A stretch of 64,000 bases of DNA. It comes from a bacterium (lineage in GTDB: Bacteria; JAMCPX01). Shown in pieces: positions 38,926 through 47,551 of this stretch. Position numbers and translations under genes: made by a program. The notes beneath the pieces were generated by a model, which worked only from the letters and a program-made list of their open reading frames with translations, did not search any database and was not told the origin of the DNA. Position 1 is the first letter of the stretch, and each line of letters starts with the position of its first letter. The stretch covers positions 15,133 through 79,132 of the forward strand of contig JAJYLN010000007.1 of NCBI GenBank assembly GCA_021787665.1, read 5' to 3'.

Positions 38926-41019
38926 CTATAGCAATTTTGTTATGTCCAAGACCTGCGTAACAAGGCCCTTCATCTTTGCAAGCAGATTCAACCTGTTGGT
39001 CCTTATACCCGCGTCGTCGCTCATCACGAGCACCTTCTCGAAAAAGCTATTTATCGGCCCTACCAGATTTTTGACCAGATCTATATACTTAATATATTCC
39101 TTCTTTGCAAGCGCTAATTGAATTTTGGGCTCAAGCTCCAAGTAACTGTCATATAAGGACTTTTCTGATTGCTCGACCAGCAGGCCTGTATTGACTTCCC
39201 CGGCTGGATGGCTTTTGGATATGTTTATGACCCGCTTGAAGGCAAGAAAGACTGGCTCGAAATCCGGGTTTAAGCCAAAGGACTTATCAGCATTAGCTGA
39301 GAACACTACATCTTTAAGGAAGTTTATACGCCGGTCGGCCTCAAGAATGTCGTCGGGCTCGGTTGCGATAACCGCGTCGATAAGCTTTCTTATGTTCGTG
39401 TAGCGTTCCGCCAGTATACCTTCGAGCCTTGTATAGAAGAAGCTGAGCAAAGAAGCCTGTAAGGTACCCTTATTATTGATATGGTTATACTGTCCGATAC
39501 TAAAATCTATCAATGCCTTTATGTCTAATGTGATCTGTATCTGTGGGCCCGACACAGCGGACAACACTATATTTAAAATACCGATTGCAGCCCGCCGCAG
39601 CCCATAGGGATCCTGTGTGCTCGTCGGGGCCTCCCCTATGCTGAAGAACCCGACAAGCGAGTCGATCTTATCAGCAATATAAACAAGAGAGCCTGGTATT
39701 GACATTGGCTGGCTATACTGTTCGGCAACTACAAGCGCCGTTGTTTTGTCCGATGGGTCTTTCAGCAATATATAATGGTGCCCAATAAGGCCCTGTAATT
39801 CCGGAAACTCCGAGACGAGCCGCGTAGCAAGATCAGCCTTACAGAGTCGTGCCGCCTGAAGGGTGATTGTTCTGAGGCTTTCATCGAGTTTAATTGTGTC
39901 GCAAAGGTATTTGGAAATCGCTACAATCCGCTCTGTCTTGTCGTAGAGGCTACCAAGCTGCGGGAAAAACACCATGCCCTTCAACAGATCGACATAGGAT
40001 TCAAGGGGCTGTTTCATGTCCTGATTATAGTAGAACTCGGCATCCTCGAGCCGTGCGCGTAGCACCCTTTCGTATCCTTTTCTTATAATTTTTTTATCGC
40101 CGTAAGGATTATTACTTATACCAATGAAATAGGGCATCAATTTACCCCTGTCATCTGTAACGGGTATGTATTTCTGCTGGGTTTCCATAACACTCCTGAT
40201 GACCTCTTCCGGCATCTTCATGAACCTTGGGTCAAAGCTCCCCTGTATTGCGGTTGGCGATTCGACAAGGTTTGTAATGGCATTATGCAGATAGTAATCA
40301 ATAACTTCACCCCCCCCTACCTTCCTTGCCAATGTATTCGCCTGTTCCCTTATGTCTCTTATTCTTTCAGCAAACTCCGGCAGGATCTTTTCTCTTTTCA
40401 TTGCCTTGCGCCATGAAGCAAGGCCGCTGATCTTTATCTTCCTCCCGCTGCCGGTCCTCAGTCCGTAGGTAAACGACGATGCCTTTACCGTACCTATCGA
40501 AACCGGGACGACCGTGCCGTCGTACAGTACAATAAGCCATCGTATGGGCCGTATAAAACGTACACTTTCGCTGCCCCATCTCATGGACTTCCTGAACGGA
40601 GTGCCGAGTATCAGGCTTGCGAGTTTTTCTTTTATGAGAGATTTTGTGGATACGCCGGGCTTTTTGATCTCCACCTGAACAAACTCGCCCTTGTCGAGCT
40701 TAACCATCCGTAGTGTTTTAACATCGACACCTTTTGACCGTGCAAAGCCGATTGCGGCCGGTGTCGGATTGCCGTCTTTATCGAAGGCCGCTTCCCTTCT
40801 CGGACCAGTATAAGTCGCCGTGCTCTGCTCGCCTTTGTCCGAGAGCCTCTCGACGCAGAGGACCAGCCGTCTCGGCGTAAAATAAGTTATTATTTCTGTG
40901 AAGGCTATGTGCTCCGAATCAAACAACTGCTTTATGCTGTTCGACAGGTGCTCTATCGCAGGGCTTATCTCTGCGACAGGTACTTCTTCGACGCCGATCT
41001 CGATAAACAATTCCGCCAT
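38926..41019 (-). CDS. glyS: Glycyl-tRNA synthetase beta subunit
   Basis: 697-residue tRNA-binding and editing-like subunit of the heterotetrameric bacterial glycyl-tRNA synthetase; family length about 690. N-terminus MAELFIEIGVEEVPVAEI, the conserved segment YFTPRRLVLCV, and the HD-like region LQAARLCKADLATRLVSEFPELQG are typical, as is DPYGLRRAAIGIL. It is separated from glyQ by two bases, so the subunits are produced together. AT content of the 3' half is higher than neighbouring genes, but the frame is intact. Confidence 0.96.
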   Translation of the reverse strand: MAELFIEIGVEEVPVAEISPAIEHLSNSIKQLFDSEHIAFTEIITYFTPRRLVLCVERLSDKGEQSTATYTGPRREAAFDKDGNPTPAAIGFARSKGVDVKTLRMVKLDKGEFVQVEIKKPGVSTKSLIKEKLASLILGTPFRKSMRWGSESVRFIRPIRWLIVLYDGTVVPVSIGTVKASSFTYGLRTGSGRKIKISGLASWRKAMKREKILPEFAERIRDIREQANTLARKVGGGEVIDYYLHNAITNLVESPTAIQGSFDPRFMKMPEEVIRSVMETQQKYIPVTDDRGKLMPYFIGISNNPYGDKKIIRKGYERVLRARLEDAEFYYNQDMKQPLESYVDLLKGMVFFPQLGSLYDKTERIVAISKYLCDTIKLDESLRTITLQAARLCKADLATRLVSEFPELQGLIGHHYILLKDPSDKTTALVVAEQYSQPMSIPGSLVYIADKIDSLVGFFSIGEAPTSTQDPYGLRRAAIGILNIVLSAVSGPQIQITLDIKALIDFSIGQYNHINNKGTLQASLLSFFYTRLEGILAERYTNIRKLIDAVIATEPDDILEADRRINFLKDVVFSANADKSFGLNPDFEPVFLAFKRVINISKSHPAGEVNTGLLVEQSEKSLYDSYLELEPKIQLALAKKEYIKYIDLVKNLVGPINSFFEKVLVMSDDAGIRTNRLNLLAKMKGLVTQVLDITKLL

Positions 41020-41021
41020 GG

Positions 41022-41885
41022 CTATGTTTTCTCAAGTTCTTTTATTGCTTTTGAATCCCTGTAGGTCTGTGCAACGCCCTTTGCCATCGTCCGTACCCTT
41101 CCGATGTACCGAGCCCGCTCAGCGACCGAAATGGCGCGTCGCGCATCGAGCAGGTTGAAGATGTGTGAGCACTTCAGCGTGCAGTCGTAGGCAGGGAGGT
41201 AGAGTTTCTCTCCGATAAGCCGCAGAGACTCTTTCTCGTATTCGTTAAACAGGGAGAGGAGTCTGTCGATGTCCGCAGACTCGAAATTGTAAACGGATTG
41301 CTGGCGCTCGTTCTCCCGAAAGAGCTCACCATAGTTTATCCTATTGTTCCATGCGAGGTCGTAGACGTTCTCAATGCCCTGAAGGTACATGGCGATGCGC
41401 TCGATGCCATAGGTAACCTCGACCGGGACAGGGCTGAGGTCGAAACCACCGACCTGCTGAAAATAGGTAAACTGGGTGATCTCCATACCGTCGAGCCATA
41501 CTTCCCAGCCGAGCCCCCATGCGCCGAGGGTCGGAGACTCCCAGTCGTCCTCGACAAACCGTATATCGTGTTCCTTTGCCTTTATGCCGAGTGCGGCGAG
41601 GCTTTTCAGGTAAAGATCCTGAACAGCGGACGGTGAAGGCTTGATGATAACCTGATACTGAAAATATCGCTGCATCCTGTTCGGGTTCTCGCCGTACCTG
41701 CCATCCGCAGGCCTCCTTGATGGCTGGACATAGGCGGCTGACCACGGGTCCGGATCCAGGACCCTCAAAAAGGTAGAGGGGTGGAATGTGCCGGCGCCGA
41801 CCTCCACATCGTACGGCTGGTCTATCACGCACCCCTGGTCTCTCCAGAACCTGTTCAAGGTAACTATGACATCCTGAACATCCAT
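41022..41885 (-). CDS. glyQ: Glycyl-tRNA synthetase alpha subunit
   Basis: Catalytic class II core of glycyl-tRNA synthetase. From the ATG at 41885 it has 287 residues and begins [12 protein letters not shown] like other GlyQ proteins; an ATG four codons upstream (41897) is an alternative. Conserved motifs are [40 protein letters not shown] (motif 2 region) and [25 protein letters not shown] at 41920-41925 on the minus strand suggests a promoter with a very short leader. No T-box leader is visible. First gene of glyQ-glyS-ppdK. Confidence 0.96.
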   Translation of the reverse strand: MDVQDVIVTLNRFWRDQGCVIDQPYDVEVGAGTFHPSTFLRVLDPDPWSAAYVQPSRRPADGRYGENPNRMQRYFQYQVIIKPSPSAVQDLYLKSLAALGIKAKEHDIRFVEDDWESPTLGAWGLGWEVWLDGMEITQFTYFQQVGGFDLSPVPVEVTYGIERIAMYLQGIENVYDLAWNNRINYGELFRENERQQSVYNFESADIDRLLSLFNEYEKESLRLIGEKLYLPAYDCTLKCSHIFNLLDARRAISVAERARYIGRVRTMAKGVAQTYRDSKAIKELEKT

Positions 41886-41972
41886 AACAGAAGGCATGGT
41901 ATCCAGAAACCGGCAGCTTTGTCAATCAGACACCGTGACGGAACTCTAGGGCAAAAGCTCACAACAAAATAG

Positions 41973-42001
41973 TTGAATTTATCTCAAACCTACCCTACTA
42001 T
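41973..42001 (+). promoter_or_regulatory. Candidate promoter of the hpf-pts operon
   Basis: TTGAAT (41973-41978), 17-base spacer, TACTAT (41996-42001), about 38 bases before the hpf start and divergent from glyQ. Both hexamers are reasonable matches to sigma-70. Confidence 0.45.
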
Positions 42002-42039
42002 ATATGAACAGAAGTACAAAATACATGAGGAGGAGCATT

Positions 42040-42573
42040 ATGAATATCCGGATAACCTTCAGACACATCCCTTCATCGAGTGCTTTGAAACAATACGCCG
42101 TAGAAAAGGTCACGAAGCTCATCAAGACACTGAAGGAGCCCGTTGAGGTCCATATCATCTTTACGCAGGAAAAGAAGGCCAACACCGTCGAGATGACGCT
42201 CACTTCCGCAGGCAAAGAGCTCTACGCAAAAGAACGAGGCCTGGATATGTATGCAGCCATCGATCTCATATATGACAAGCTCGACAAACAGCTTACAAAA
42301 TTGAAAGAGAAGAAAAAGAAGCATACCGGGAATACCTCGATGAAGCACCTGCAGCAGGAAGAGACAACGGAGGAAGAAGACGAGGTCAAGGTAATACCGG
42401 AAAAGGACTACTTCGTAAGGCCCATGACGACAGAGGAGGCCGTGCTGCAGCTCGATCTGTCGGAGAACCCCTTCATCGTCTATCTCGATGCCGGGGACGA
42501 GCGGATCAATGTGGTTTTCAAGAGGAGCGACGGCCACTACGGGCTCATCGAAACAGGTGCCAAGTACAGGTAG
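42040..42573 (+). CDS. hpf: Ribosome hibernation promoting factor, long form
   Basis: 177 residues from the ATG at 42040, which has AGGAGG seven bases upstream; the frame opens earlier at 42004 but without support. The N-terminal domain (NIRITFRHIPSSSALKQYA, and GLDMYAAIDLIYDKLDKQLTK) binds the 30S subunit; a charged linker (about 100-125) leads to the C-terminal dimerisation domain (KDYFVRPMTTEEAVLQLDL), so it is the long type that forms 100S dimers by itself. In related genomes hpf stands between rpoN and hprK; rpoN is not here. Confidence 0.94.
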   Translation: MNIRITFRHIPSSSALKQYAVEKVTKLIKTLKEPVEVHIIFTQEKKANTVEMTLTSAGKELYAKERGLDMYAAIDLIYDKLDKQLTKLKEKKKKHTGNTSMKHLQQEETTEEEDEVKVIPEKDYFVRPMTTEEAVLQLDLSENPFIVYLDAGDERINVVFKRSDGHYGLIETGAKYR

Positions 42574-43105
42574 AAAGAGAGTCTCCGAACGTATACACGG
42601 CGTCCTCGTGTCGGTAAAGGACGTCGGCGTTCTTATAACCGGGAAGAGCGGCATCGGCAAGAGCGAGTGTGCCCTGGAGCTCATCATACGGGGGCACAAG
42701 CTCGTTGCTGATGACCTCGTGGTTGTAACAAGGCGCGGACACATGCTGTTCGGGAGGTCCGATCCGCTCATCAGCGGTTACCTCGAGCTGCACGGCCTCG
42801 GCGTGATCAAGGTGAGCTCGCACTTCGGCAAAGGGGCAACGCGCCCGCAGAAGCGGGTGGATATGGTCGTCGATTTCATCGAGTGGGGCGAGTCGAGCCA
42901 CGCCCGGGGCTTCCTGAAATCCTTTACCTATGACCTCCTGGGACAAAGGCTGCCGTTGATCACACTGCCGGTACGGCCTGCACGCAACATGGCATCGCTC
43001 GTCGAGGTTGCCGTTACGAGTTTCCTGCTGAGGAAACGCGGCATGAACGAGTCGAAAGATCTTGAACAGAGAGTCTCGAAGAGTATAAGAAGGGACCATG
43101 GATAG
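42557..43105 (+). CDS. hprK: Short HPr kinase/phosphorylase (C-terminal domain only)
   Basis: Phosphorylates HPr on Ser46 and can reverse it. From a GTG at 42557, overlapping hpf by 17 bases, it has 182 residues and contains just the kinase domain: RIHGVLVSVKDVGVLITG, Walker A GKSGIGKS, HKLVADDLV, and the signature LELHGLGVIKV. The N-terminal domain of classical HprK is absent, as in the short HprK of alphaproteobacteria. The start could also lie at ATG 42488 deep in hpf. Its substrate HPr is encoded 1.3 kb downstream with a perfect Ser46 site. Overlaps rapZ by eight bases. Confidence 0.88.
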   Translation: MPSTGRKRVSERIHGVLVSVKDVGVLITGKSGIGKSECALELIIRGHKLVADDLVVVTRRGHMLFGRSDPLISGYLELHGLGVIKVSSHFGKGATRPQKRVDMVVDFIEWGESSHARGFLKSFTYDLLGQRLPLITLPVRPARNMASLVEVAVTSFLLRKRGMNESKDLEQRVSKSIRRDHG

Positions 43106-43973
43106 CAAACAGCCGCTGAACATCATTATTGTCACGGGCATGTCCGGCTCAGGCAAGACGACCGCCATGGCCGTGCTCGAAGACATGGGCTTCTTCTGCA
43201 TTGACAACATCCCGGTCCAGCTCATGCAGAAGTTTATCGAGCTGGTAGCCGACTCGAAGGACGACATCCACAACCTTGCCTTCTCCGTGGACGTGCGCGG
43301 GAGGGGGTTCCTTGCCGGACTTTCCGACGCTCTGGGCGTTCTGAGGGCCGCACAGAACAAGGTCACCATTATCTTCCTCGATTCCAGCGATAGCGTGCTC
43401 CTGAAACGTTATAGCGAGACGCGCAGGAGGCACCCGCTTGCACACGACATCACCATCGAGGAGGGCGTCACGCTCGAGAGGAAGTACCTCGAGGAACTCA
43501 AGGCGCAGGCAGACCGCATCATAGACACTTCCAGCTTCACGGTACACGACCTGAAGAATGAAATGAAGCTCTTCCTCCGTGAATCCGCAAAGGCCAGACC
43601 CATGACCATCATACTCCAGTCCTTCGGCTACCGGTTCGGCGTACCGGCAGACTCAGATATCGTGTTCGACGTACGGTTCCTGAAGAACCCGTACTTCGTA
43701 CCGGAACTGAAACATTTTACAGGACTGGACCAATGTGTCATCGATTATGTGAGGAACGATAGCATGACTGCCCGGTTCATCGACATCGTCAGGACGTTCA
43801 TGGAGTTTACCGTGCCCCTCTACTACGCCGAGGGCAAGAGCTATCTGACCATATCATTCGGGTGCACGGGCGGGAAGCACAGGTCGGTAACGATCGTGGA
43901 GGAAGCGAAAAAAATCATATCTGCCCTGGGCTATACGCCGGTCATCAAGCACAGGGACATCGAAAAGGAGTAG
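43098..43973 (+). CDS. rapZ: RNase adapter / nucleotide-binding protein RapZ
   Basis: 291-residue P-loop protein. Walker A is GMSGSGKTTA near residues 14-22; the family signatures GFFCIDNIP, ETRRRHPL, QSFGYRFGVP and the C-terminal SFGCTGGKHRSV are all present. In E. coli RapZ senses glucosamine-6-phosphate and guides RNase E to GlmZ; in other phyla its role is less defined. It is translated with overlap from hprK and four bases before the EIIA gene. Confidence 0.94.
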   Translation: MDSKQPLNIIIVTGMSGSGKTTAMAVLEDMGFFCIDNIPVQLMQKFIELVADSKDDIHNLAFSVDVRGRGFLAGLSDALGVLRAAQNKVTIIFLDSSDSVLLKRYSETRRRHPLAHDITIEEGVTLERKYLEELKAQADRIIDTSSFTVHDLKNEMKLFLRESAKARPMTIILQSFGYRFGVPADSDIVFDVRFLKNPYFVPELKHFTGLDQCVIDYVRNDSMTARFIDIVRTFMEFTVPLYYAEGKSYLTISFGCTGGKHRSVTIVEEAKKIISALGYTPVIKHRDIEKE

Positions 43974-43976
43974 ACC

Positions 43977-44384
43977 ATGGTTGGAATCGTTATCGTGGCC
44001 CACGGACAGTTCGCGAGCGAACTGCTGGCAACGACCGAGTTCATTGTCGGCAAGAAGGACTATATTACATCGGTCATGACGGACCCCAAGCAATCCGTGG
44101 AGGACCTGCGGGAATCGATATCTGCCGCAATCAAGAGGGTAGACAGGGGCAAAGGCACCCTCATCCTCACGGACATGTTCGGAGGCACGCCATCGAACAT
44201 AAGTCTCTCCTTCCTTAACGAAGGAAAGGTGGAGGTCCTTGCCGGCGTCAACCTTCCGATGCTCATAAAGCTCGCGTCCATGAACACCAGAATACCCGTC
44301 AAAGATCTCGCCAATATGATAAAAGAGTACGGCAAGCAAAACATCATCCTCGCCGGGGACGTCCTCAACAGAGCGGACCAATGA
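43977..44384 (+). CDS. PTS EIIA component, mannose family
   Basis: 135-residue cytoplasmic phosphocarrier, with the phosphorylated His9 in VAHGQFA and the conserved DMFGGTPSN loop. No EIIB, EIIC or EIID genes are nearby, so it likely regulates rather than transports sugar. Its stop overlaps the HPr start by four bases. Confidence 0.92.
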   Translation: MVGIVIVAHGQFASELLATTEFIVGKKDYITSVMTDPKQSVEDLRESISAAIKRVDRGKGTLILTDMFGGTPSNISLSFLNEGKVEVLAGVNLPMLIKLASMNTRIPVKDLANMIKEYGKQNIILAGDVLNRADQ

Positions 44385-44650
44385 AAAAGGGCGACTTCGT
44401 CATCAGTAACAAACTGGGCTTTCATGCAAGGGCGGCAGCGAAATTCGTGAAGGTAGCGAACGCGTACGAGTCAGAAATCTTTGTCTACAAGAATGGCGAG
44501 AGGGCGAACGGCAAGAGCATACTCGGTCTGCTGACGCTCGCGGCGAGAAACGGGACCGTGTTCACGATAACCGTGGATGGCAGGGACGAGGGTAAGGCGC
44601 TCATCGCCTTGAAATGCCTGATTGAAGACAAGTTCGGCGAAGGCCAATGA
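44381..44650 (+). CDS. ptsH: Phosphocarrier protein HPr
   Basis: 89 residues. It carries both regulatory sites at textbook positions: His15 (GFHARAAAKF) for phosphorylation by EI and Ser46 (NGKSILGLL) for HprK. It lies between the EIIA and EI genes with four-base overlaps on each side. Confidence 0.95.
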   Translation: MKKGDFVISNKLGFHARAAAKFVKVANAYESEIFVYKNGERANGKSILGLLTLAARNGTVFTITVDGRDEGKALIALKCLIEDKFGEGQ

Positions 44651-46368
44651 CGACTTATCTCAAGGGCATTGCTATTTCACCAGGCTGGGCGAGCGGCAGG
44701 GCGATCGTGCCGATCGGAAGCTTCGACGTCCTCCGATACCATGTCACAGCGGACATGGTACCGGCAGAGATAAACAGGTTCCTTGCCGCCTTAGAGAAAT
44801 CCAAGGCGGAGATCAAGGCGCTGTCGGAGAAGATCGATCCGGTGACCGGCAAAGAAGCGCTCCTGATACTCGACATGCACACCATGATTCTCGAGGACAA
44901 GACCTTCATCGAGAACGTCGTGAGCAAGATAAGGACCAACGCGGTCAATACCGAATGGGCACTCACGGAGATCCTGAACGCCATTGAAAAAGCCTTCGAC
45001 AGGATAGACGATGAGTACCTGAAAGAGAGAAAGTTCGACGTGACGCACGAGGGACGCAGGATCCTCAAGAACCTTTCCGGCCAGAAAGCAAGCGACGAGT
45101 CCGGAGAGCCCGGCATCATCGTCCTGTCCGCCTTCGCCATGCTCAACATGCCCTACCTGATGAAGGACAACATCAGGGGAATCGCACTCGAGACCGGCGG
45201 ACCAATATCACATCATGCCATCATCGCGCGTTCCCTGGGCATACCGGCCGTGGCGGGCATCAGGGGACTCACCGACAAAGTGGAGGACGGACGGAGCCTC
45301 TTGATTGACGGAGATAACGGCATTTTGATCATCGATCCTGAAATCGAGATCCTCAGCAAGTATCAGAAGACACGGACAAAGACGCAGGAGCCCGTGATAG
45401 TGCCAACGGCCCAGAACGGGGTACACACGAAAGACGGAGCGCCCGTCAGGATCATGGCAAACATAGAGTTTCTCGATGAAGCGCAGGACGCTTACGACGT
45501 GGGCGCGCAAGGCATAGGGCTCGTACGGACGGAGTATCTCTATACCGAAGGGGGGGCCCTTCCATCGGAGGAAGTGAGCTTTGCGAGCTATGCAACAATG
45601 GTGAAGCTCTTCAGGGGCTCTCCGGTCATCATACGGACCCTCGATATGGGGGGAGACAAGCTCTTCTCTACGACCTACAGGAGATCGGACAACCCCGCTC
45701 TCGGTCTGCGCGGCATACGGCTCTGCCTGAAGGAGCAGCATCTCTTCAGGGCACAGGTTCGGGCGCTGCTGCGCGCGAGCTCCCACGGCGAGATAGGCGT
45801 GTTGCTCCCGATGGTGTCCTCTCTCGGCGAGGTCCGGGAAGCGAAGAAGATTATAGAGGAGGAAAGGAGTGCACTCAGGGCGCAGGGTACGGCGATTGGC
45901 ACGATAAAACTCGGGGTACTCGTAGAGACTCCGGGAGCGGCAATGATCGTGGACATCCTGTCACGGGAGGTGGACTTTATCAGCGTCGGCACGAACGATC
46001 TGATCCAGTACATCATGGCCATCGACCGCGGGGACGAGGACGTCCTGTACCTCTATCAGCCGATGCATCCGGCCGTCCTCAAAGCGCTCTCCCTTATAGC
46101 GGACCAGGCGGTACAGCGCGGACTTCCTGTTCATATATGCGGCGAGATGGCAGGCGTGCCGCTCTACATTCCCCTGCTGATAGGCATGGGGTTCAGGGAC
46201 CTGAGCATGGGCATATCAGCCATCAGCAGGGTACGGCGGTTCATATACCTGATCGACAGCCGAAATGCACGGAACCTTGCTGACGCCGCCCTCAAGCTCT
46301 CGACCGCCGAAGAGGTGGAGAACCTGATCTTGGACAGCTACGCGCGGGAGCTATCGTATGAAGCTTGA
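44647..46368 (+). CDS. ptsI: PTS enzyme I (PEP-protein phosphotransferase)
   Basis: 573 residues, the normal EI length. The phospho-His is His189 in GGPISHHAIIARS; the PEP-binding domain has GIGLVRTEYLY, RTLDMGGDK, NPALGLRGIR and the catalytic Cys region HICGEMAG. It moves phosphate from PEP to HPr. With HprK, EIIA and HPr it makes a complete phosphorelay without a permease in the window. The stop overlaps the epimerase gene by 11 bases. Confidence 0.96.
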   Translation: MTTYLKGIAISPGWASGRAIVPIGSFDVLRYHVTADMVPAEINRFLAALEKSKAEIKALSEKIDPVTGKEALLILDMHTMILEDKTFIENVVSKIRTNAVNTEWALTEILNAIEKAFDRIDDEYLKERKFDVTHEGRRILKNLSGQKASDESGEPGIIVLSAFAMLNMPYLMKDNIRGIALETGGPISHHAIIARSLGIPAVAGIRGLTDKVEDGRSLLIDGDNGILIIDPEIEILSKYQKTRTKTQEPVIVPTAQNGVHTKDGAPVRIMANIEFLDEAQDAYDVGAQGIGLVRTEYLYTEGGALPSEEVSFASYATMVKLFRGSPVIIRTLDMGGDKLFSTTYRRSDNPALGLRGIRLCLKEQHLFRAQVRALLRASSHGEIGVLLPMVSSLGEVREAKKIIEEERSALRAQGTAIGTIKLGVLVETPGAAMIVDILSREVDFISVGTNDLIQYIMAIDRGDEDVLYLYQPMHPAVLKALSLIADQAVQRGLPVHICGEMAGVPLYIPLLIGMGFRDLSMGISAISRVRRFIYLIDSRNARNLADAALKLSTAEEVENLILDSYARELSYEA

Positions 46369-46753
46369 GCATGTCGCGATAGTCGTCAGGGACCTGGACC
46401 AGGCCGTTTCCGTATATAAAGAGAAGCTCGGCCTGCGTCTGGAATCGAGGCAGGTCGTAGACACGGAATCGGTCGAAATAGCCGTTATGGCACTCGACAA
46501 CACGCGCATAGAGCTCGTACGGCCTCTGGATAGCACGGCCGGGGTGGCCCGTTTCCTCGACAAACGGGGTGAAGGACTGCACCACATCTGCCTCGAGGTG
46601 GAGAACCTGGATACGCTGGTCCAATCACTTCATGCGTCCGGCGTGCGGCTCATCGATGCCGCCCCGAGGAAAGGATACCGGGGCAACCGGGCGGTCTTCG
46701 TCCATCCGACCTCGACGGATGGAGTGCTCATAGAATTCTATGAGAAGAGATAG
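46358..46753 (+). CDS. mce: Methylmalonyl-CoA epimerase
   Basis: Epimerises (R)- and (S)-methylmalonyl-CoA in propionate metabolism. 131 residues of the glyoxalase/VOC fold; the expected metal ligands are visible as His5 (KLEHVAIVV), Glu52 (RIELVRP), His76 (GLHHICLEV) and Glu126 (VLIEFYEK). Family assignment is good; some glyoxalase-like relatives have other substrates. Mutase and decarboxylase genes are not in the window. Translationally coupled to ptsI. Confidence 0.85.
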   Translation: MKLEHVAIVVRDLDQAVSVYKEKLGLRLESRQVVDTESVEIAVMALDNTRIELVRPLDSTAGVARFLDKRGEGLHHICLEVENLDTLVQSLHASGVRLIDAAPRKGYRGNRAVFVHPTSTDGVLIEFYEKR

Positions 46754-46758
46754 CCCGC

Positions 46759-46890
46759 TCAGCCTCGGGTCCTTTTTCTGGTATAGAGCTTCGTCAACCC
46801 TACAATCAGACCCAGTGCTGCCGCCGAAAAAACGAGATCGGCAAAGCTAAAGCCGTACAGGCCGACGTACTTCAGAATTTCGACTATCAT
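46759..46890 (-). CDS. Small 43-residue single-helix membrane protein (putative)
   Basis: A minus-strand frame starting at the ATG at 46890 encodes a 43-residue protein: a short amphipathic start, one hydrophobic helix (about residues 12-33, SFADLVFSAAALGLIVGL), and a basic tail TRKRTRG, so Arg/Lys would face the cytoplasm. It fills the only gap between mce and the ICMT-like gene. Its start codon is the outer end of a large palindrome. No family recognised; the hydrophobic-helix-plus-basic-tail design argues for a real gene, but the ribosome binding site is poor. Confidence 0.4.
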   Translation of the reverse strand: MIVEILKYVGLYGFSFADLVFSAAALGLIVGLTKLYTRKRTRG

Positions 46891-46924
46891 AGTAAGTCCT
46901 ATACGTCTTATAGGACTTACTATG
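46888..46924. repeat. 37-base perfect palindrome between divergent starts
   Basis: Arms CATAGTAAGTCCTATA (46888-46903) and TATAGGACTTACTATG (46909-46924), 16 bases each without mismatch, flank CGTCT. Each arm ends in an outward ATG: one opens the 43-residue minus-strand frame, the other a plus-strand frame into the ICMT-like gene. It could be an operator for both directions or a dispersed GTCCTATA-type repeat. Confidence 0.8.
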
Positions 46925-46990
46925 CAACAAATTTCTCAAAGGGTAATGCAAACAAGTGTAGACATGACCCTCAAAATAATATACCATAGG

Positions 46991-47551
46991 ATGATGAAAA
47001 TAAACGAACTCGTGTCCCGCTACAGAACGAAGCTCGGCTTTGTCTTTGCAGCGCTATTCATCATCATGGCAAGACCCACCGTTCTGGGTATGACCGTGGG
47101 TATGCCCATAGGCATCGCCGGACTCCTCATACGGCTGTGGGCATCCGGGTATATCCGAAAGAACAAGGAACTCTCTATGGACGGCCCTTATTCGTACACC
47201 CGCAACCCGCTCTACGTCGGCAGCTTCTTTATCGGTCTGGGCGTTTCTATCATGGGGAGCTGTATTATCTTCATCGTGCTTTTCCTGACAGGCTTCTACT
47301 TTGTCTACGCGAGTGTCATCCGGGACGAGGAGAAGGGCCTCATCGAGCTCTTCGGAGGCTCCTTCCTCGACTATAAATCGAAGGTGCCCGCGTTCTTCCC
47401 GCGGGTAAAGCCTGTACGTCTATCGAAGGATTTCGACCTCAGGCTCGTCGTGAAACATGAGGAGTATAACGCGTGGCTCGGGTTTGCCGCCATGGTCGTC
47501 CTGCTGTACCTCAAATACCATTTTCATCTGTACTCCCTTTGTCCCTTATGA
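46991..47551 (+). CDS. Isoprenylcysteine methyltransferase-like membrane protein
   Basis: About 186 residues with four or five membrane helices and the C-terminal SAM-binding signature of the ICMT/PEMT family: GPYSYTRNPLYVGSFFIGLG, then VIRDEEKGLIELFGGSFLDYKSKVP in the typical position. The methyl acceptor is unknown; bacterial relatives modify lipids or small molecules. The frame is open from 46922, but the residues before 46991 lack family character; AGG precedes ATGATG at 46991-46996. The stop overlaps the GT39 gene by four bases. Confidence 0.78.
   Translation: MMKINELVSRYRTKLGFVFAALFIIMARPTVLGMTVGMPIGIAGLLIRLWASGYIRKNKELSMDGPYSYTRNPLYVGSFFIGLGVSIMGSCIIFIVLFLTGFYFVYASVIRDEEKGLIELFGGSFLDYKSKVPAFFPRVKPVRLSKDFDLRLVVKHEEYNAWLGFAAMVVLLYLKYHFHLYSLCPL

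Noticed and set aside
41886-42003. T-box or tRNA before glyQ
   Set aside because: The gap is short and shows no specifier stem, T-box sequence or terminator; no cloverleaf.
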